NCBI GenBank assembly: GCA_903858275.1
Contig: CAIOIC010000093.1
Span: 58,788 to 122,787 of the forward strand
Source of the DNA: an uncultured Verrucomicrobia subdivision 3 bacterium
GTDB taxonomy: Bacteria > Verrucomicrobiota > Verrucomicrobiia > Limisphaerales > UBA11358
DNA length: 64,000 nucleotides
Reading direction: 5' to 3'
A program made the position numbers and the translations under genes. This document shows, one piece after another, positions 42,208 through 51,188 of this stretch. The notes below the pieces were generated by a model that ran no database searches, was not told the origin of the DNA, and worked only from the letters and a program-made list of their open reading frames with translations. Position 1 is the first letter of the stretch; each line of letters opens with the position of its first letter.

Positions 42208-43632
42208 TCAGTGGTGCGCGACTTCTAGTTTTTTAGGTTCCGACGTTTCCTTCGCGCGGCGTTCTTCGTCGGCCTTGCCTTTGGCGACAAAATCGTCTTT
42301 GAACTTCGCGAGAAAACTTTGCACGGGCCAGGAACAGGCTTCGCCGAACGCGCAAATCGTGCGGCCACCAGGAATGTTGTCAGCGATTTTCACCAGATAA
42401 TCGGCGTCCTGCGCCCGGCCTTCCCCGTGCGTGAGGCGATGCAACGTCTTGTTCATCCAGAGCGAACCTTCGCGGCAGGGCGTGCATTGGCCGCAGCTTT
42501 CGTGCGCGTAAAATTCAGAAAGATTGGCGAGCGCTCCGACAATGTCCACGCTGTCATCCATGACGATGATCGCACTGGAGCCAGACATCGTGCCGGCTTG
42601 TGCGAGCGAATCGAAATCGTAGGGCAGATCGAGCATGTCGGTCTCAACCAAAATGTCTTTGCCCTCGGCGTCTTTTTTCTTGAGCTTGAATTTTTCGCCG
42701 GCTTTCAAAACTTTCGAGGAAGAACCACCGGGAATGATGGCTTTGAGCTTGCGACCATCACGGAGACCGCCACCGAATTTCGAATCTTCGATCAGTTCGC
42801 GGAGCGTCGCCTTGCCAACTTCGATTTCGTAATAGCCGGGTTTCTTGACGTGGCCGCTCAAGCTGACGATGCGGGTGCCGGTGTTGTTCGGAGTGCCGAG
42901 CTTCGCGAATTCCGCGCCACCCATCGCGACGATGTGCTTCACGTTGCAGAGCGTCTCGACGTTGTTGACGATGGTCGGACACATCCAGAGACCGAGCACG
43001 GCCGGGAAATACGGCGGCTTGATGCGCGGATACGGACGCTTGCCTTCGAGCGATTCGATGAGACCTGTTTCTTCGCCGCAGATGTAAGCACCCGCGCCAC
43101 GATGCACGTGGATTTCGCAATCGAATCCGCTGCCCAAAATATTTTTGCCGAGAAAACCTTTCGCGCGAGCTTCTTTTAGCGCGGCGTTCAAAATCTTAGC
43201 ACCTTCGGGCATTTCGCCACGGATGTAGATGTAGGCCAGCTTCACGTCGTTCGCAAAGCAGGAAATGATCATGCCTTCGATCAACTGATGCGGATCTTTG
43301 TGGATGATCTGCCGATCCTTGAATGTGCCCGGCTCGGATTCGTCGGCGTTGCAGATGAGATAAATCGGTTTGCCGCTCTTGCGATCCACGAAACTCCATT
43401 TGAGTCCGCAGGAGAAACCGGCGCCGCCGCGACCACGCAAACCGGAGGTCATCACTTCCTGACGCAGTTGTTCCTGCGGCGTCTGCGTCTTGCCTTCGGC
43501 CAAAGTCTTGGTCTGAAACGCGAACGCCTTCTTGAGCGTGTCATAGCCGCCATGACGCAAATAGCACTCGATGTCCGGTGTATAACCGGCTTCATCGGCG
43601 TGCTTTAATATCAATTTGTATTCTTGCGCCAT
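42208..43632 (-). CDS. nuoF: NADH-quinone oxidoreductase subunit F
   Basis: 474 residues. FMN and NADH sites are complete: GLRGRGGAGFSCGLKWSF, AYICGEETGLIESLEGKRP, and PYFPAVLGLWMCPTIVNNVE. The N3 cluster is bound by HESCGQCTPCREGSLWM with the later Cys in RTICAFGEACSWPV. It is the NADH-oxidising subunit. A lysine-rich C-terminal tail (GKADEERRAKETSEPKKLE) is unusual. Between it and nuoE lies an antisense tRNA gene. Confidence 0.96.
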   Translation of the reverse strand: MAQEYKLILKHADEAGYTPDIECYLRHGGYDTLKKAFAFQTKTLAEGKTQTPQEQLRQEVMTSGLRGRGGAGFSCGLKWSFVDRKSGKPIYLICNADESEPGTFKDRQIIHKDPHQLIEGMIISCFANDVKLAYIYIRGEMPEGAKILNAALKEARAKGFLGKNILGSGFDCEIHVHRGAGAYICGEETGLIESLEGKRPYPRIKPPYFPAVLGLWMCPTIVNNVETLCNVKHIVAMGGAEFAKLGTPNNTGTRIVSLSGHVKKPGYYEIEVGKATLRELIEDSKFGGGLRDGRKLKAIIPGGSSSKVLKAGEKFKLKKKDAEGKDILVETDMLDLPYDFDSLAQAGTMSGSSAIIVMDDSVDIVGALANLSEFYAHESCGQCTPCREGSLWMNKTLHRLTHGEGRAQDADYLVKIADNIPGGRTICAFGEACSWPVQSFLAKFKDDFVAKGKADEERRAKETSEPKKLEVAHH

Positions 43633-43641
43633 ATCAGCAAC

Positions 43642-43669
43642 TTGACTCTTAAAAAATTATCTCTAGCTT
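43642..43669 (+). promoter_or_regulatory. Promoter of tRNA-Gln(CTG)
   Basis: TTGACT (43642-43647), 16-nt AT-rich spacer, TAGCTT (43664-43669); the transcript would start near 43676, about 9 bp before the tRNA. Same hexamer pattern and spacing as the promoters at 12368 and 14811. It lies just upstream of nuoF, on the opposite strand. Confidence 0.55.
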
Positions 43670-43684
43670 ACTGTGTCCCATCAG

Positions 43685-43758
43685 TGCCCGATGGTGTAAC
43701 GGTAGCACAGCAGACTCTGAATCTGTTTGTCTAGGTTCAAATCCTAGTCGGGCAACCA
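43685..43758 (+). tRNA. tRNA-Gln(CTG)
   Basis: A full cloverleaf: acceptor TGCCCGA / TCGGGCA, D-arm with GTAACGGTAG, anticodon loop CTCTGAA (anticodon CTG), T-arm CTAGGTTCAAATCCTAG, discriminator A and encoded CCA. It is on the plus strand inside the minus-strand nuo operon, 1 bp from the nuoE stop, so the nuo mRNA carries its complement. Confidence 0.95.
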
Positions 43759-43759
43759 T

Positions 43760-44245
43760 TCACTTGCATCCCGCAACGATCTCATCAGCCTTCTTGTGAC
43801 TGACACCTTCATAAAATTTTTCGCCAACCATCATCACCGGCGCAGTGCCACAGCTCGCGAGGCATTCAACAAATTCAACAGTGAATTTACCGTCCTTCGT
43901 CGTTTGCGGGCCGTGTTTGTGCGCGTCTAACCCGAGCTTCTCACAAAAGTGATGATGCAATTCATACGCGCCACCTAATGCGCAACTCAATGTGCGGCAA
44001 ACTTTGATGGCATATTTGCCCTGCGGCTCCTGCCGTAGCATCGGATAAAACGTCAGGATTTCAAAAACGTTGATCGGCTGGAGTTCCAGCTTCTTCGCGG
44101 TCCATTGCACCGCGTCGGACGAGATCCAGCCGAACTTTTCCTGGATGGCATGAAGCACCATCAACGACGCGGCGCGCTTCACCGGATAGTGCGAGATCAA
44201 CTCATTCACTTCAGCTTCCAATTCAGGTGTGGCTTGAAAACTCAT
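43760..44245 (-). CDS. nuoE: NADH-quinone oxidoreductase subunit E
   Basis: 161 residues with the thioredoxin-like 2Fe-2S fold. The ligands are CRTLSCALGG (C-x4-C) and CLASCGTAPVMMV (C-x3-C). The N-terminal helical part (LISHYPVKRAASLMVLHAIQ) packs on NuoF. Its ATG overlaps the nuoD stop. The antisense tRNA-Gln begins immediately after its stop codon. Confidence 0.95.
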   Translation of the reverse strand: MSFQATPELEAEVNELISHYPVKRAASLMVLHAIQEKFGWISSDAVQWTAKKLELQPINVFEILTFYPMLRQEPQGKYAIKVCRTLSCALGGAYELHHHFCEKLGLDAHKHGPQTTKDGKFTVEFVECLASCGTAPVMMVGEKFYEGVSHKKADEIVAGCK

Positions 44246-45513
44246 CGGTCACATTCTCCCATGACAAAGTCCAGCGATCCGAGAACCACCGGCACATCGC
44301 TGATCATGCAGCCGGGCAGCACTTCGCCCAAAATGCTCAAGTTCACAAATGAGGGTGAGCGGATTTTCAGGCGATACGGCGTGCCGCCGCCCTTGCTGTT
44401 GATGTAAAATCCGAGTTCGCCCTTCGGGTTTTCGTGGCCGAAATAAATTTCGCCGGGCGGACAATTCACGCCTTCCGTCACGAGCATGAACTGATGAATC
44501 AATTCTTCCATGCTCGACAAAACTTTTTGCTTGGAAGGCAGGGTGATTTTGCCATCCGCTACGTTGACCGGCTTCTTCGCTTCGTTCCCCCAGCCGCCGG
44601 GAATCTTCTGCAAACATTGGCGCAGGATGCGAACGCTCTGGCGCATTTCCTCCTGACGAACCATGTAGCGATCATAGGAGTCGCCAACGCTGCCAACAGG
44701 GATATCAAATTCCAGATCCTGATAGCAAAGATACGGCTGATTCTTGCGCAAATCCCAGTCCACGCCGCTGCCGCGCAGGTTCGGGCCGCTCAAGCCATAA
44801 TCAATCGCCATTTTCTTGGAGACCACGCCGACATCGCGCAAGCGATCCACCCAGATACGATTGCGGGTGAGGAGGGTTTCGACTTCGGCGAGCGCGACCT
44901 CGAACTCGTCGCAGAACTGCTTCACCTGCGCGCACCAGTTTGGCGGGATGTCGCGCATAAGTCCGCCGATGCGCGTGTAGCTTGTAGTCAAACGCGCACC
45001 GCTGGCGGCTTCGGCGAGGTTGTAAATCTTTTCACGCTCGGTGAACGTAAGCAGAAAAATAGTGATCGCGCCAGCATCCATGCCGAAGGCGCCGAGACCG
45101 AGCAAATGCGCGGAAATACGGGACAATTCACAGCACATCACGCGGATGTATTGGCAGCGCGGCGGCAGCTTTTCGTGAATACCCAGCAGTTTTTCGACCG
45201 CGAGGGCATAGGCGACGTTGCTCGCCAGCGGCGCGAGATAATCCAGCCGGTCCGTGTAAGGGATGAACTGGGTGTAAGTCATGTTCTCGGCGATTTTTTC
45301 GTCGCCGCGATGCAGATAACCCACGTCCGGGTCTGCCTTGGTGATGACTTCGCCGTCCAATTCCAGAACGATGCGCAAGACGCCGTGCGTGGCCGGATGC
45401 GACGGCCCCATATTCAGGACCATGCGCTCGCCTTGAACGTCCTGAAGTTCCTCCGCTGCCGCAGCCGTGCGGGCGGCGGAATCTCGGATTTCAATGTCTT
45501 GTATAACAGCCAT
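44242..45513 (-). CDS. nuoD: NADH-quinone oxidoreductase subunit D
   Basis: 423 residues of the 49-kDa subunit family, which forms the quinone pocket with NuoB. Motifs: LNMGPSHPATHGVLRIVLEL (quinone-site His), DVGYLHRGDEKIAENMTYTQ, CCELSRISAHLLGLG, and the conserved C-terminal DFVMGECDR. It follows the L7/L12-like gene by 3 bp and overlaps nuoE by 4 bp. Confidence 0.96.
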   Translation of the reverse strand: MAVIQDIEIRDSAARTAAAAEELQDVQGERMVLNMGPSHPATHGVLRIVLELDGEVITKADPDVGYLHRGDEKIAENMTYTQFIPYTDRLDYLAPLASNVAYALAVEKLLGIHEKLPPRCQYIRVMCCELSRISAHLLGLGAFGMDAGAITIFLLTFTEREKIYNLAEAASGARLTTSYTRIGGLMRDIPPNWCAQVKQFCDEFEVALAEVETLLTRNRIWVDRLRDVGVVSKKMAIDYGLSGPNLRGSGVDWDLRKNQPYLCYQDLEFDIPVGSVGDSYDRYMVRQEEMRQSVRILRQCLQKIPGGWGNEAKKPVNVADGKITLPSKQKVLSSMEELIHQFMLVTEGVNCPPGEIYFGHENPKGELGFYINSKGGGTPYRLKIRSPSFVNLSILGEVLPGCMISDVPVVLGSLDFVMGECDR

Positions 45514-45516
45514 GAA

Positions 45517-45789
45517 CTAACGCAAAATAAAAAACGTAATTAAAACGGCCCCCGCTGCAATCAAAGTTGTGCAAGCCAAAACACTCACGCACCCTTGCTT
45601 GTTCGCACCAGCGACGAACTTCTCCGGCGATTTGCGGCGCAAATTCACTTCCAAATCTTCAACGGCTTTCTTCGCGCCGGCCAAATCGCTGCCGGTGGCG
45701 TTTCGATGCAATTTAATCGCCTCGATTTTTTTGCCGGCAAAAATTGCTGATTCGATTGCTTGACGGTTCTGTTCGTTGAGGTTCGCCAT
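45517..45789 (-). CDS. L7/L12 C-terminal-domain-like protein with a membrane tail
   Basis: 90 residues. The middle (GKKIEAIKLHRNATGSDLAG then AKKAVEDLE) resembles the C-terminal domain of ribosomal protein L7/L12. After a basic linker it ends in a transmembrane helix (VSVLACTTLIAAGAVLITFF). It lacks the L7/L12 N-terminal dimer domain, so it is not the ribosomal protein. It sits between nuoC and nuoD, 3 bp from nuoD, and must be co-transcribed with complex I. A role in complex assembly at the membrane is possible but unproven. Confidence 0.7.
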   Translation of the reverse strand: MANLNEQNRQAIESAIFAGKKIEAIKLHRNATGSDLAGAKKAVEDLEVNLRRKSPEKFVAGANKQGCVSVLACTTLIAAGAVLITFFILR

Positions 45790-45807
45790 ATTTCAACTCA
45801 ATTCAAC

Positions 45808-46383
45808 TCAATCTTCCGGCGTCCTCACGCGTGGTTCACGGTCAATGGCGTCTTTGCCACCGGCGACGGTCACAAACGGCCCGCCTTCCATCGGCGTCAC
45901 TCGCGTGAACGCTACTCCGGGCAAATCCGTCGGTTTACCCGCGAGCGGAAAATCCTTGCGCAAAGGATGATGCGGATAACCTTCCCACATCAAAATCCGG
46001 CGCAAATCAGGATGTCCGCGGAAGCGAATTCCCATCATGTCATAGATTTCCCGCTCATGCCAGTTGGCTGTCCGCCAGATTGGTAAAACGCTCGGAATCT
46101 CGGATTTTTCCTCTGAAACGTCTATTTTTAGACGGAAATCGGTTCCGTTACCGATTGCGCGAAGATGATACAGCACCGTCCAGCGCGGATATTCGCCGTA
46201 GTTATCAATACTGGTGATGTCCACCAAGTAATCAAAACCGATGCTTTTGGCGAAACTGCAAACGTCGAAAATTTTCTCCGCATTGGCGATTTTCAGGGTG
46301 ATTTCGCCACGAAATTCCGCCGGCTCGGAGACAAGGTCGCCGAACCTGGCTTTGATTTGATTGGCGGATTCTAGGGCGGTCAT
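45808..46383 (-). CDS. nuoC: NADH-quinone oxidoreductase subunit C
   Basis: 191 residues of the 30-kDa subunit. Motifs: [37 protein letters not shown], and the family signature [20 protein letters not shown] with [20 protein letters not shown]. It is separate from NuoD here, whereas E. coli has them fused. Its ATG overlaps the nuoB stop. Confidence 0.96.
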   Translation of the reverse strand: MTALESANQIKARFGDLVSEPAEFRGEITLKIANAEKIFDVCSFAKSIGFDYLVDITSIDNYGEYPRWTVLYHLRAIGNGTDFRLKIDVSEEKSEIPSVLPIWRTANWHEREIYDMMGIRFRGHPDLRRILMWEGYPHHPLRKDFPLAGKPTDLPGVAFTRVTPMEGGPFVTVAGGKDAIDREPRVRTPED

Positions 46384-46904
46384 TTTCCAGCGAGTTGCTT
46401 GAAGGCGACCAGGTCATGGAGCACCGGTTCCTTTTTGATTTTTTCCTGAATTTTCATCAGTGCATCCAGCACGGCTTCGGGGCGCGGCGGGCAACCGGAA
46501 ACGTAAACATCCACCGGCACGATATTGTCCACGCCCTGCAGCGTGGCATAGCTGCGATACATCCCGCCGGTTGAGGCGCAGGCACCCATGGCGATGACCC
46601 ACTTCGGCTCGGCCATCTGGTCGTAAATGCGCTTTAGCGAGCCGGCCATCTTGTAGGTGACGGTGCCGGCGACAATCATGCAGTCCGACTGGCGCGGCGA
46701 AAAACGCATGACTTCGGAACCAAAGCGGGAAATATCAAAGCGGCTCGCGCCGACCGCCATCAATTCAATGGCGCAACAAGCCAGACCCATCGGCATCGGC
46801 CACACGGAATTGGCCCGGAACCACGCGAGCGCGGCGTCCACGGTCGTCAGCACTATATCGCCTTCGATCTTGGAATTATAGCCGTATTCGGTTTGGGACT
46901 GCAT
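46380..46904 (-). CDS. nuoB: NADH-quinone oxidoreductase subunit B
   Basis: 174 residues binding the terminal N2 4Fe-4S cluster through [13 protein letters not shown] (the tandem Cys pair), [20 protein letters not shown] and [17 protein letters not shown]. It is the first gene of the operon in this window: no nuoA precedes it, and the 224 bp upstream contain only regulatory-looking sequence. Start ATG 46904. Confidence 0.96.
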   Translation of the reverse strand: MQSQTEYGYNSKIEGDIVLTTVDAALAWFRANSVWPMPMGLACCAIELMAVGASRFDISRFGSEVMRFSPRQSDCMIVAGTVTYKMAGSLKRIYDQMAEPKWVIAMGACASTGGMYRSYATLQGVDNIVPVDVYVSGCPPRPEAVLDALMKIQEKIKKEPVLHDLVAFKQLAGK

Positions 46905-46934
46905 GGTAAAACGCGCCTTAAAAAATCGCGGGCT

Positions 46935-46963
46935 AGCCTAACTGTCGGTAAAAATACCAGCAA
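46935..46963 (-). promoter_or_regulatory. Putative promoter of the nuo operon
   Basis: On the minus strand TTGCTG (46963-46958), 17-nt spacer, TAGGCT (46940-46935), with an expected start near 46928, 24 bp before nuoB. The -10 resembles the TAGCGT/TAGCTT elements elsewhere in the window. Confidence 0.4.
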
Positions 46964-46972
46964 GTTCAAATT

Positions 46973-46988
46973 TGTGATTTTTTTCACA
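46973..46988. promoter_or_regulatory. Perfect CRP/FNR-type operator (TGTGA-N6-TCACA)
   Basis: TGTGA-TTTTTT-TCACA matches the CRP consensus half-sites exactly, with one further pair (T/A) on each side. It lies in the divergent nuoB/kdgK region, centred about 52 bp upstream of the predicted nuo transcript start, a place where a CRP-family activator could work. Confidence 0.45.
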
Positions 46989-47032
46989 AGCAAAACTATT
47001 GAACCCGTTTTGGGCTGATTTTATTGAGCGCA

Positions 47033-47050
47033 ACAGCCTGAAATGGCTGT
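47033..47050. promoter_or_regulatory. Inverted repeat upstream of kdgK
   Basis: ACAGCC-TGAAAT-GGCTGT, a 6-bp perfect dyad about 80 bp before the kdgK ATG. There is no T-run, so an operator is more likely than a terminator. Which protein binds is unknown. Confidence 0.3.
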
Positions 47051-47128
47051 CTGTTCTTAAAATTTCAGACCGGTCAGGAAAAATCTATTGCTCTATCCAC
47101 CCCTAATCCGCCAATTTAGGCAAACACG

Positions 47129-48229
47129 ATGAGCACTCTGAAAATCAAACCTGCCGGCACCTGCCAATACGACGAACTCTCCCTTGGCGAAATCATGCTC
47201 CGCCTTGACCCCGGCGAGGGACGCATCCGCACGGCGCGGGAATTCAAAATCTGGGAAGGTGGCGGTGAATACAACGTGGCCCGCGGTTTGCGCCGCTGCT
47301 TTGGCATGAAAACCGCCGTGGCGACGGCGTTTGCCGACAACGACGTGGGCCGGTTGCTCGAAGATTTTGTCCTGCAAGGCGGGGTGTCCGCCGAATTCGT
47401 CAAATGGCTGGCATTCGACGGCGTGGGTCGAACCGTTCGCAACGGCCTGAACTTCACCGAGCGGGGCTTTGGCGTGCGCGGCGCAGTGGGCGTATCCGAC
47501 CGCGGTTTGACGGCGGCCTCCCAGCTCAAACCCGGCGATTTCGACTGGGATCACATCTTCGGCAAGCTGGGCGTGCGGTGGTTGCACACCGGTGGGATTT
47601 TTGCGGCGTTGAGCGACACTACGCCGCAACTTGTCATCGAATGCGTCAAAAAAGCCAAGGAACACGGCACCATCGTCAGCTACGATTTAAACTATCGCCC
47701 GTCGCTTTGGAAATCCATTGGCGGCCAGAAGCGGGCGCAGGAAGTGAACAAGGAAATCGCCAAGTATGTGGATGTGATGATCGGCAATGAAGAGGATTTT
47801 ACCGCGTGCCTCGGCTTTCACGTCGAAGGCGCGGACGAAAATCTCCTGCACATCGACGTCTCAGCGTTCAAGCGGATGATCGAGACGGCGGTGAAGGCGT
47901 ATCCGAACTTCAAGGCCACGGCCACAACGTTGCGCGCGGCAAAAACCGCGACCATCAACGACTGGGGCGCGATTGCGTGGTATGACGGCAAATTTTATGA
48001 AAGCCGCCAATATCCCGATCTGGAGATTCTCGACCGGGTCGGCGGTGGCGACAGCTTTGCGTCCGGTTTCATCTACGGCCTGATGACGACGGGCGATGCG
48101 CAGCAGGCGGTGGATTACGGCGCGGCTCACGGCGCGCTGGCGATGACCACGCCTGGCGACACCAGCATGGTGAGCAAATCAGAAGTGGAAAAATTGATGA
48201 AAGGCGCTGGCGCCCGCGTCCAGCGTTAA
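47129..48229 (+). CDS. kdgK: PfkB-family sugar kinase, probable 2-keto-3-deoxygluconate kinase
   Basis: 366 residues. The sugar-binding N-terminal motif is LSLGEIMLRLDPGEGRIRTA and EGGGEYNVARGLRRCFG. YDLNYRPSLW and VDVMIGNEEDF follow. The nucleotide and catalytic region is LDRVGGGDSFASGFIYGL, with the base Asp in GGGD. It would phosphorylate 2-keto-3-deoxygluconate from uronate breakdown, which fits the lyases and GH88 next to it. It is divergent from nuoB. The PfkB family is certain; the exact substrate is inferred from context and similarity to KdgK. Confidence 0.85.
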   Translation: MSTLKIKPAGTCQYDELSLGEIMLRLDPGEGRIRTAREFKIWEGGGEYNVARGLRRCFGMKTAVATAFADNDVGRLLEDFVLQGGVSAEFVKWLAFDGVGRTVRNGLNFTERGFGVRGAVGVSDRGLTAASQLKPGDFDWDHIFGKLGVRWLHTGGIFAALSDTTPQLVIECVKKAKEHGTIVSYDLNYRPSLWKSIGGQKRAQEVNKEIAKYVDVMIGNEEDFTACLGFHVEGADENLLHIDVSAFKRMIETAVKAYPNFKATATTLRAAKTATINDWGAIAWYDGKFYESRQYPDLEILDRVGGGDSFASGFIYGLMTTGDAQQAVDYGAAHGALAMTTPGDTSMVSKSEVEKLMKGAGARVQR

Positions 48230-48332
48230 TCATCAAACCCGCGTCTGAAAAACTGCGTGAAATTTTCCGTTAGTCGCTCCCGTTGATCAGCTATCTGGTT
48301 TACCAATGTGTTGGTAATAAAACACGCCGGTT

Positions 48333-49586
48333 TCATTTATTCTTTGCCGGGGGAGTCGTGATGGCTCGATACTGAAGCAGTGCTTCGAGCAGGTAGTAGT
48401 CGCCCCAGATCAGGCTCGTGTTGGTGAGCGCGTGGTTGGGATCGGTGTGATAATTGCGGGCGGCATAAACCAGCAGGCTTGCCTTGTCATCGCCTTTGGA
48501 AAAATAGGGGGCGGAGGTGAGGGAGCGGAGCGTGGCGGTGGCGGCGTCGAGATATTTCTTCTTGAGTGCAGGCGCTTCAACCAACCGATGCAGGCGCAGG
48601 AAAGCCGAGGCGGCAATCGCGGCGGCGCTGGAGTCCTTGAATTCCAATCCCTTGAGATCACTGTCAAAATCTGCTGGCGGCACAAAATCCGCCGGCAGCA
48701 GCGCAAGGTAGCGGTCAGCGGCTTTGAGGGAAGCTTCGAGGTAGCGGCGTTCCCCCGTGGCTTCATACATGTAAGCATATCCGTAGATGGCCCAGGTTTG
48801 ACCGCGCGACCAGATGCTTTCATCCGCCTTGCCCTGCGCGGTGCGTTTGCGGAGAACCGCCCCGGTGCGCGGGTTGAGTTCGACGACATGATAAGTGCCG
48901 CCATCAGGCCGGAAGAAAAGTTCCAAAGCGCGGTCCGCATGGCTGGTGGCGACTTTGCGCAACTCCGCCGAAGTGCCGCCGCTGGTGGTGCCGCCGTGGG
49001 CGGAAGCCCAAACGAGTAATTCGAGGTTCATCATGTTGTCGATGATGACAATGAATTTGTTCGTGTCATCGATCTTCCCCCAGGAACGGATCGTGCCGGT
49101 ATCGGCCCGATAACGGGAGGCGAGCGACTGCGCGGTGCGGTTGAGGATGGGCAGATAGGCGGGATTGCCGGTGAGGCGGTAGCCGTTGCCGTAGCTGTCA
49201 AACATCACAAAGCCGGTGTCATGATGGCTGGAGTTGAACTGCTGGCTTTCAAGTCCCGCCGTCCACGTTTCCGCGCGTGCGCGCCAGGCTTGTGCGTCAG
49301 GCCATTTCTGGTCGCGGGCATATTCGTAGAGATACCAAAGCGAGCCGGGATAAAACCCCGAGACCCAGTCAGGCGCGCCCACAGTGCGCCATTGTGCGCC
49401 TTTGGCGTCGGTCGGAAAATTGGTTTTATTTTGTTGCGAAAGATCAAAGGCGGCGAGCTTGCGGGCAGCCACGCGCATGACGCCTTCCACATCAATGGAA
49501 TTGCCGACCGGCTGGGCGGCGAGCAGCGTGACTGGCGATGCCAGCAGCAGCAAGGCGGTAAAGGTGAGGGATGTGATTTTATTCAT
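48333..49586 (-). CDS. GH88 unsaturated glucuronyl/galacturonyl hydrolase
   Basis: 417 residues with a signal peptide (LTFTALLLLASPVTLLAA). The (alpha/alpha)6 barrel has the GH88 features: PDWVSGFYPGSLWYLYEYA, HHDTGFVMFDSYGNGYRLTG (first catalytic Asp), IIDNMMNLELLVWAS (second Asp), and ESIWSRGQTWAIYGYAYMY. It removes unsaturated uronic acids that polysaccharide lyases leave at chain ends. It is the last gene of the minus-strand lyase cluster, next to kdgK, which handles the downstream product. Confidence 0.9.
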   Translation of the reverse strand: MNKITSLTFTALLLLASPVTLLAAQPVGNSIDVEGVMRVAARKLAAFDLSQQNKTNFPTDAKGAQWRTVGAPDWVSGFYPGSLWYLYEYARDQKWPDAQAWRARAETWTAGLESQQFNSSHHDTGFVMFDSYGNGYRLTGNPAYLPILNRTAQSLASRYRADTGTIRSWGKIDDTNKFIVIIDNMMNLELLVWASAHGGTTSGGTSAELRKVATSHADRALELFFRPDGGTYHVVELNPRTGAVLRKRTAQGKADESIWSRGQTWAIYGYAYMYEATGERRYLEASLKAADRYLALLPADFVPPADFDSDLKGLEFKDSSAAAIAASAFLRLHRLVEAPALKKKYLDAATATLRSLTSAPYFSKGDDKASLLVYAARNYHTDPNHALTNTSLIWGDYYLLEALLQYRAITTPPAKNK

Positions 49587-49632
49587 ACGGTTTTGTTTTA
49601 TGGCCTAAGGGTGTTACAGTCTCAAATTAATA

Positions 49633-51144
49633 TCAAAGAACGCGAATCTTTCCCAACCGGAAAAAATTATCCGCGTTCTTTAATGCGGGTGTCAACGGTA
49701 GCAAGACGGGGCGTTTTTCCTGTGGTGAGTAGAGGCGGAACGAGAGCGTATAGTCGCCGGGTTTGAGATTGTTCGGAAGTTTTACGCCGTAAGTTTCAGT
49801 CCATGTCTTCGATGGATTGCCGGGCAGCCACCGTCGGTTGTTTGAATCCAACGTGATGGTGCAGCCCTTCGGCCCTTCGAGGCGGAAGACTAGTTGATAA
49901 GGGTGGTAAGCCGGGGCTACGCCGCGATTCTCCCAGGTCATGGCAATCTGGTTGGTCGCATCCAGATGAAATTCGACAGGTCGGGTGATGTTGTGCGGGA
50001 AATACCAGTAGCCGCACAAGTTTAGCATCTCGCTGGAAAATTGGGGATTACCCGATAAGGACAGCCACCAAGCGGCGTCACCATGATATCCAATGTAGGT
50101 TGCGTGCATCAATTGAATGGCACCTCGTATGAAATCCATGCCGGTTTTTCCGGATTTTGAAACCGAGGTGCCGGCTTTCCCTTCCCAGACACCGTTGGTC
50201 GCCCATAGATGGAGGTGTTCCAGTTCGAGAACGGTGGGCATTTTCAGATAAACTGCCTCGAACAATTCAGGATTGGCTACCGAAAACGTGCGCCCATTCT
50301 GTCTGGTCCAATAATCCACCAGAATGCTGTCGTCCCGATAAGAGATCCCATGCTCAAGGACGTAACGTTTGAGTGGCTCGCTTTCATTCGGATTTTTCAT
50401 CCTAACGAAGTCATCCGAGAGGGCTAATGGGGTTTTCTTAAAATAGCGGGTATGGATTTCAAGGTGTTGGAGACGTGCAGAGGCATCGTAATTGATTCCG
50501 CTTCCCGACGAAGTGTGGCCTTCTCCCCAGTCGCCCAGGCTGCCGATGTCCACATACCGCAACCACGGTTTTCCATCGTAGCGCTGCGCAAAGGCGCGGA
50601 TGAAGTTTTCGAGTTTTTTAAGGAATACAGGGTCGTCATAAACCGGTTCCCAAGGGAAAGCGGGATCGCCGGGTTTTTTATACCGCGCGTAATAGCCGCC
50701 CTGCGCTCCGGCATCCTTGACCCACTTCGGTGTGGCGAATTGCTGTTCGACCGGTTTTGTGCCGGTTTCCTTGCAGCTGATACGAAACGAAATACCGAAT
50801 CCAAGCCGGGTCCACTTTTCAATTTGCTGGTCCAGAACGTCCCAGTTGAACTTGCCTTCCTCCGGTTCGAGGTAGGACCAAGCCAAGCGTAGATAGACGT
50901 GATCTAGACCCGGGAATCGGGTCAAATCCTCATCCTTTTTGACGAGGTATTTATTCAGGCCATTGTCATAGAAATGGTGATACCAGCCCTTGTGCGGATT
51001 TGCCAGCGGCGCGGAAGCATCCCAGTAAACAGAAAGATCCGTTGTGACGGTTTCGTCTTTGGCGCTTGCGATCGCCAGTGGAGCCAGCAGCAGAGCGGTG
51101 AAGAATTTAAGGGTGTGTATCATGATTTTTTCTTTCGTTTTCAT
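49633..51144 (-). CDS. Secreted TIM-barrel protein, DUF4832/beta-galactosidase-like
   Basis: About 503 residues from ATG 51144; the longer frame would overlap the upstream gene and spoil the signal peptide (LKFFTALLLAPLAIASAKDE). The first 300 residues read as a glycosidase-type barrel: NPHKGWYHHFYDN, DHVYLRLAWSYLEPEEGKF, WLRYVDIGSLGDWGEGH. The C-terminal beta-sandwich (MTWENRGVAPAYHPYQLVF, LKPGDYTLSFRLYSPQ) matches the DUF4832 type. The presumed catalytic acids (Glu in YLEPEEGKF, GDWGEGH) are candidates only. The substrate is unknown, but the neighbours are uronan and xylan enzymes. Confidence 0.7.
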   Translation of the reverse strand: MKTKEKIMIHTLKFFTALLLAPLAIASAKDETVTTDLSVYWDASAPLANPHKGWYHHFYDNGLNKYLVKKDEDLTRFPGLDHVYLRLAWSYLEPEEGKFNWDVLDQQIEKWTRLGFGISFRISCKETGTKPVEQQFATPKWVKDAGAQGGYYARYKKPGDPAFPWEPVYDDPVFLKKLENFIRAFAQRYDGKPWLRYVDIGSLGDWGEGHTSSGSGINYDASARLQHLEIHTRYFKKTPLALSDDFVRMKNPNESEPLKRYVLEHGISYRDDSILVDYWTRQNGRTFSVANPELFEAVYLKMPTVLELEHLHLWATNGVWEGKAGTSVSKSGKTGMDFIRGAIQLMHATYIGYHGDAAWWLSLSGNPQFSSEMLNLCGYWYFPHNITRPVEFHLDATNQIAMTWENRGVAPAYHPYQLVFRLEGPKGCTITLDSNNRRWLPGNPSKTWTETYGVKLPNNLKPGDYTLSFRLYSPQEKRPVLLPLTPALKNADNFFRLGKIRVL

Positions 51145-51188
51145 TTGCTTCGTCCGTTCCAAACATTGGAAGCCAGCGTGCGGTGCGG

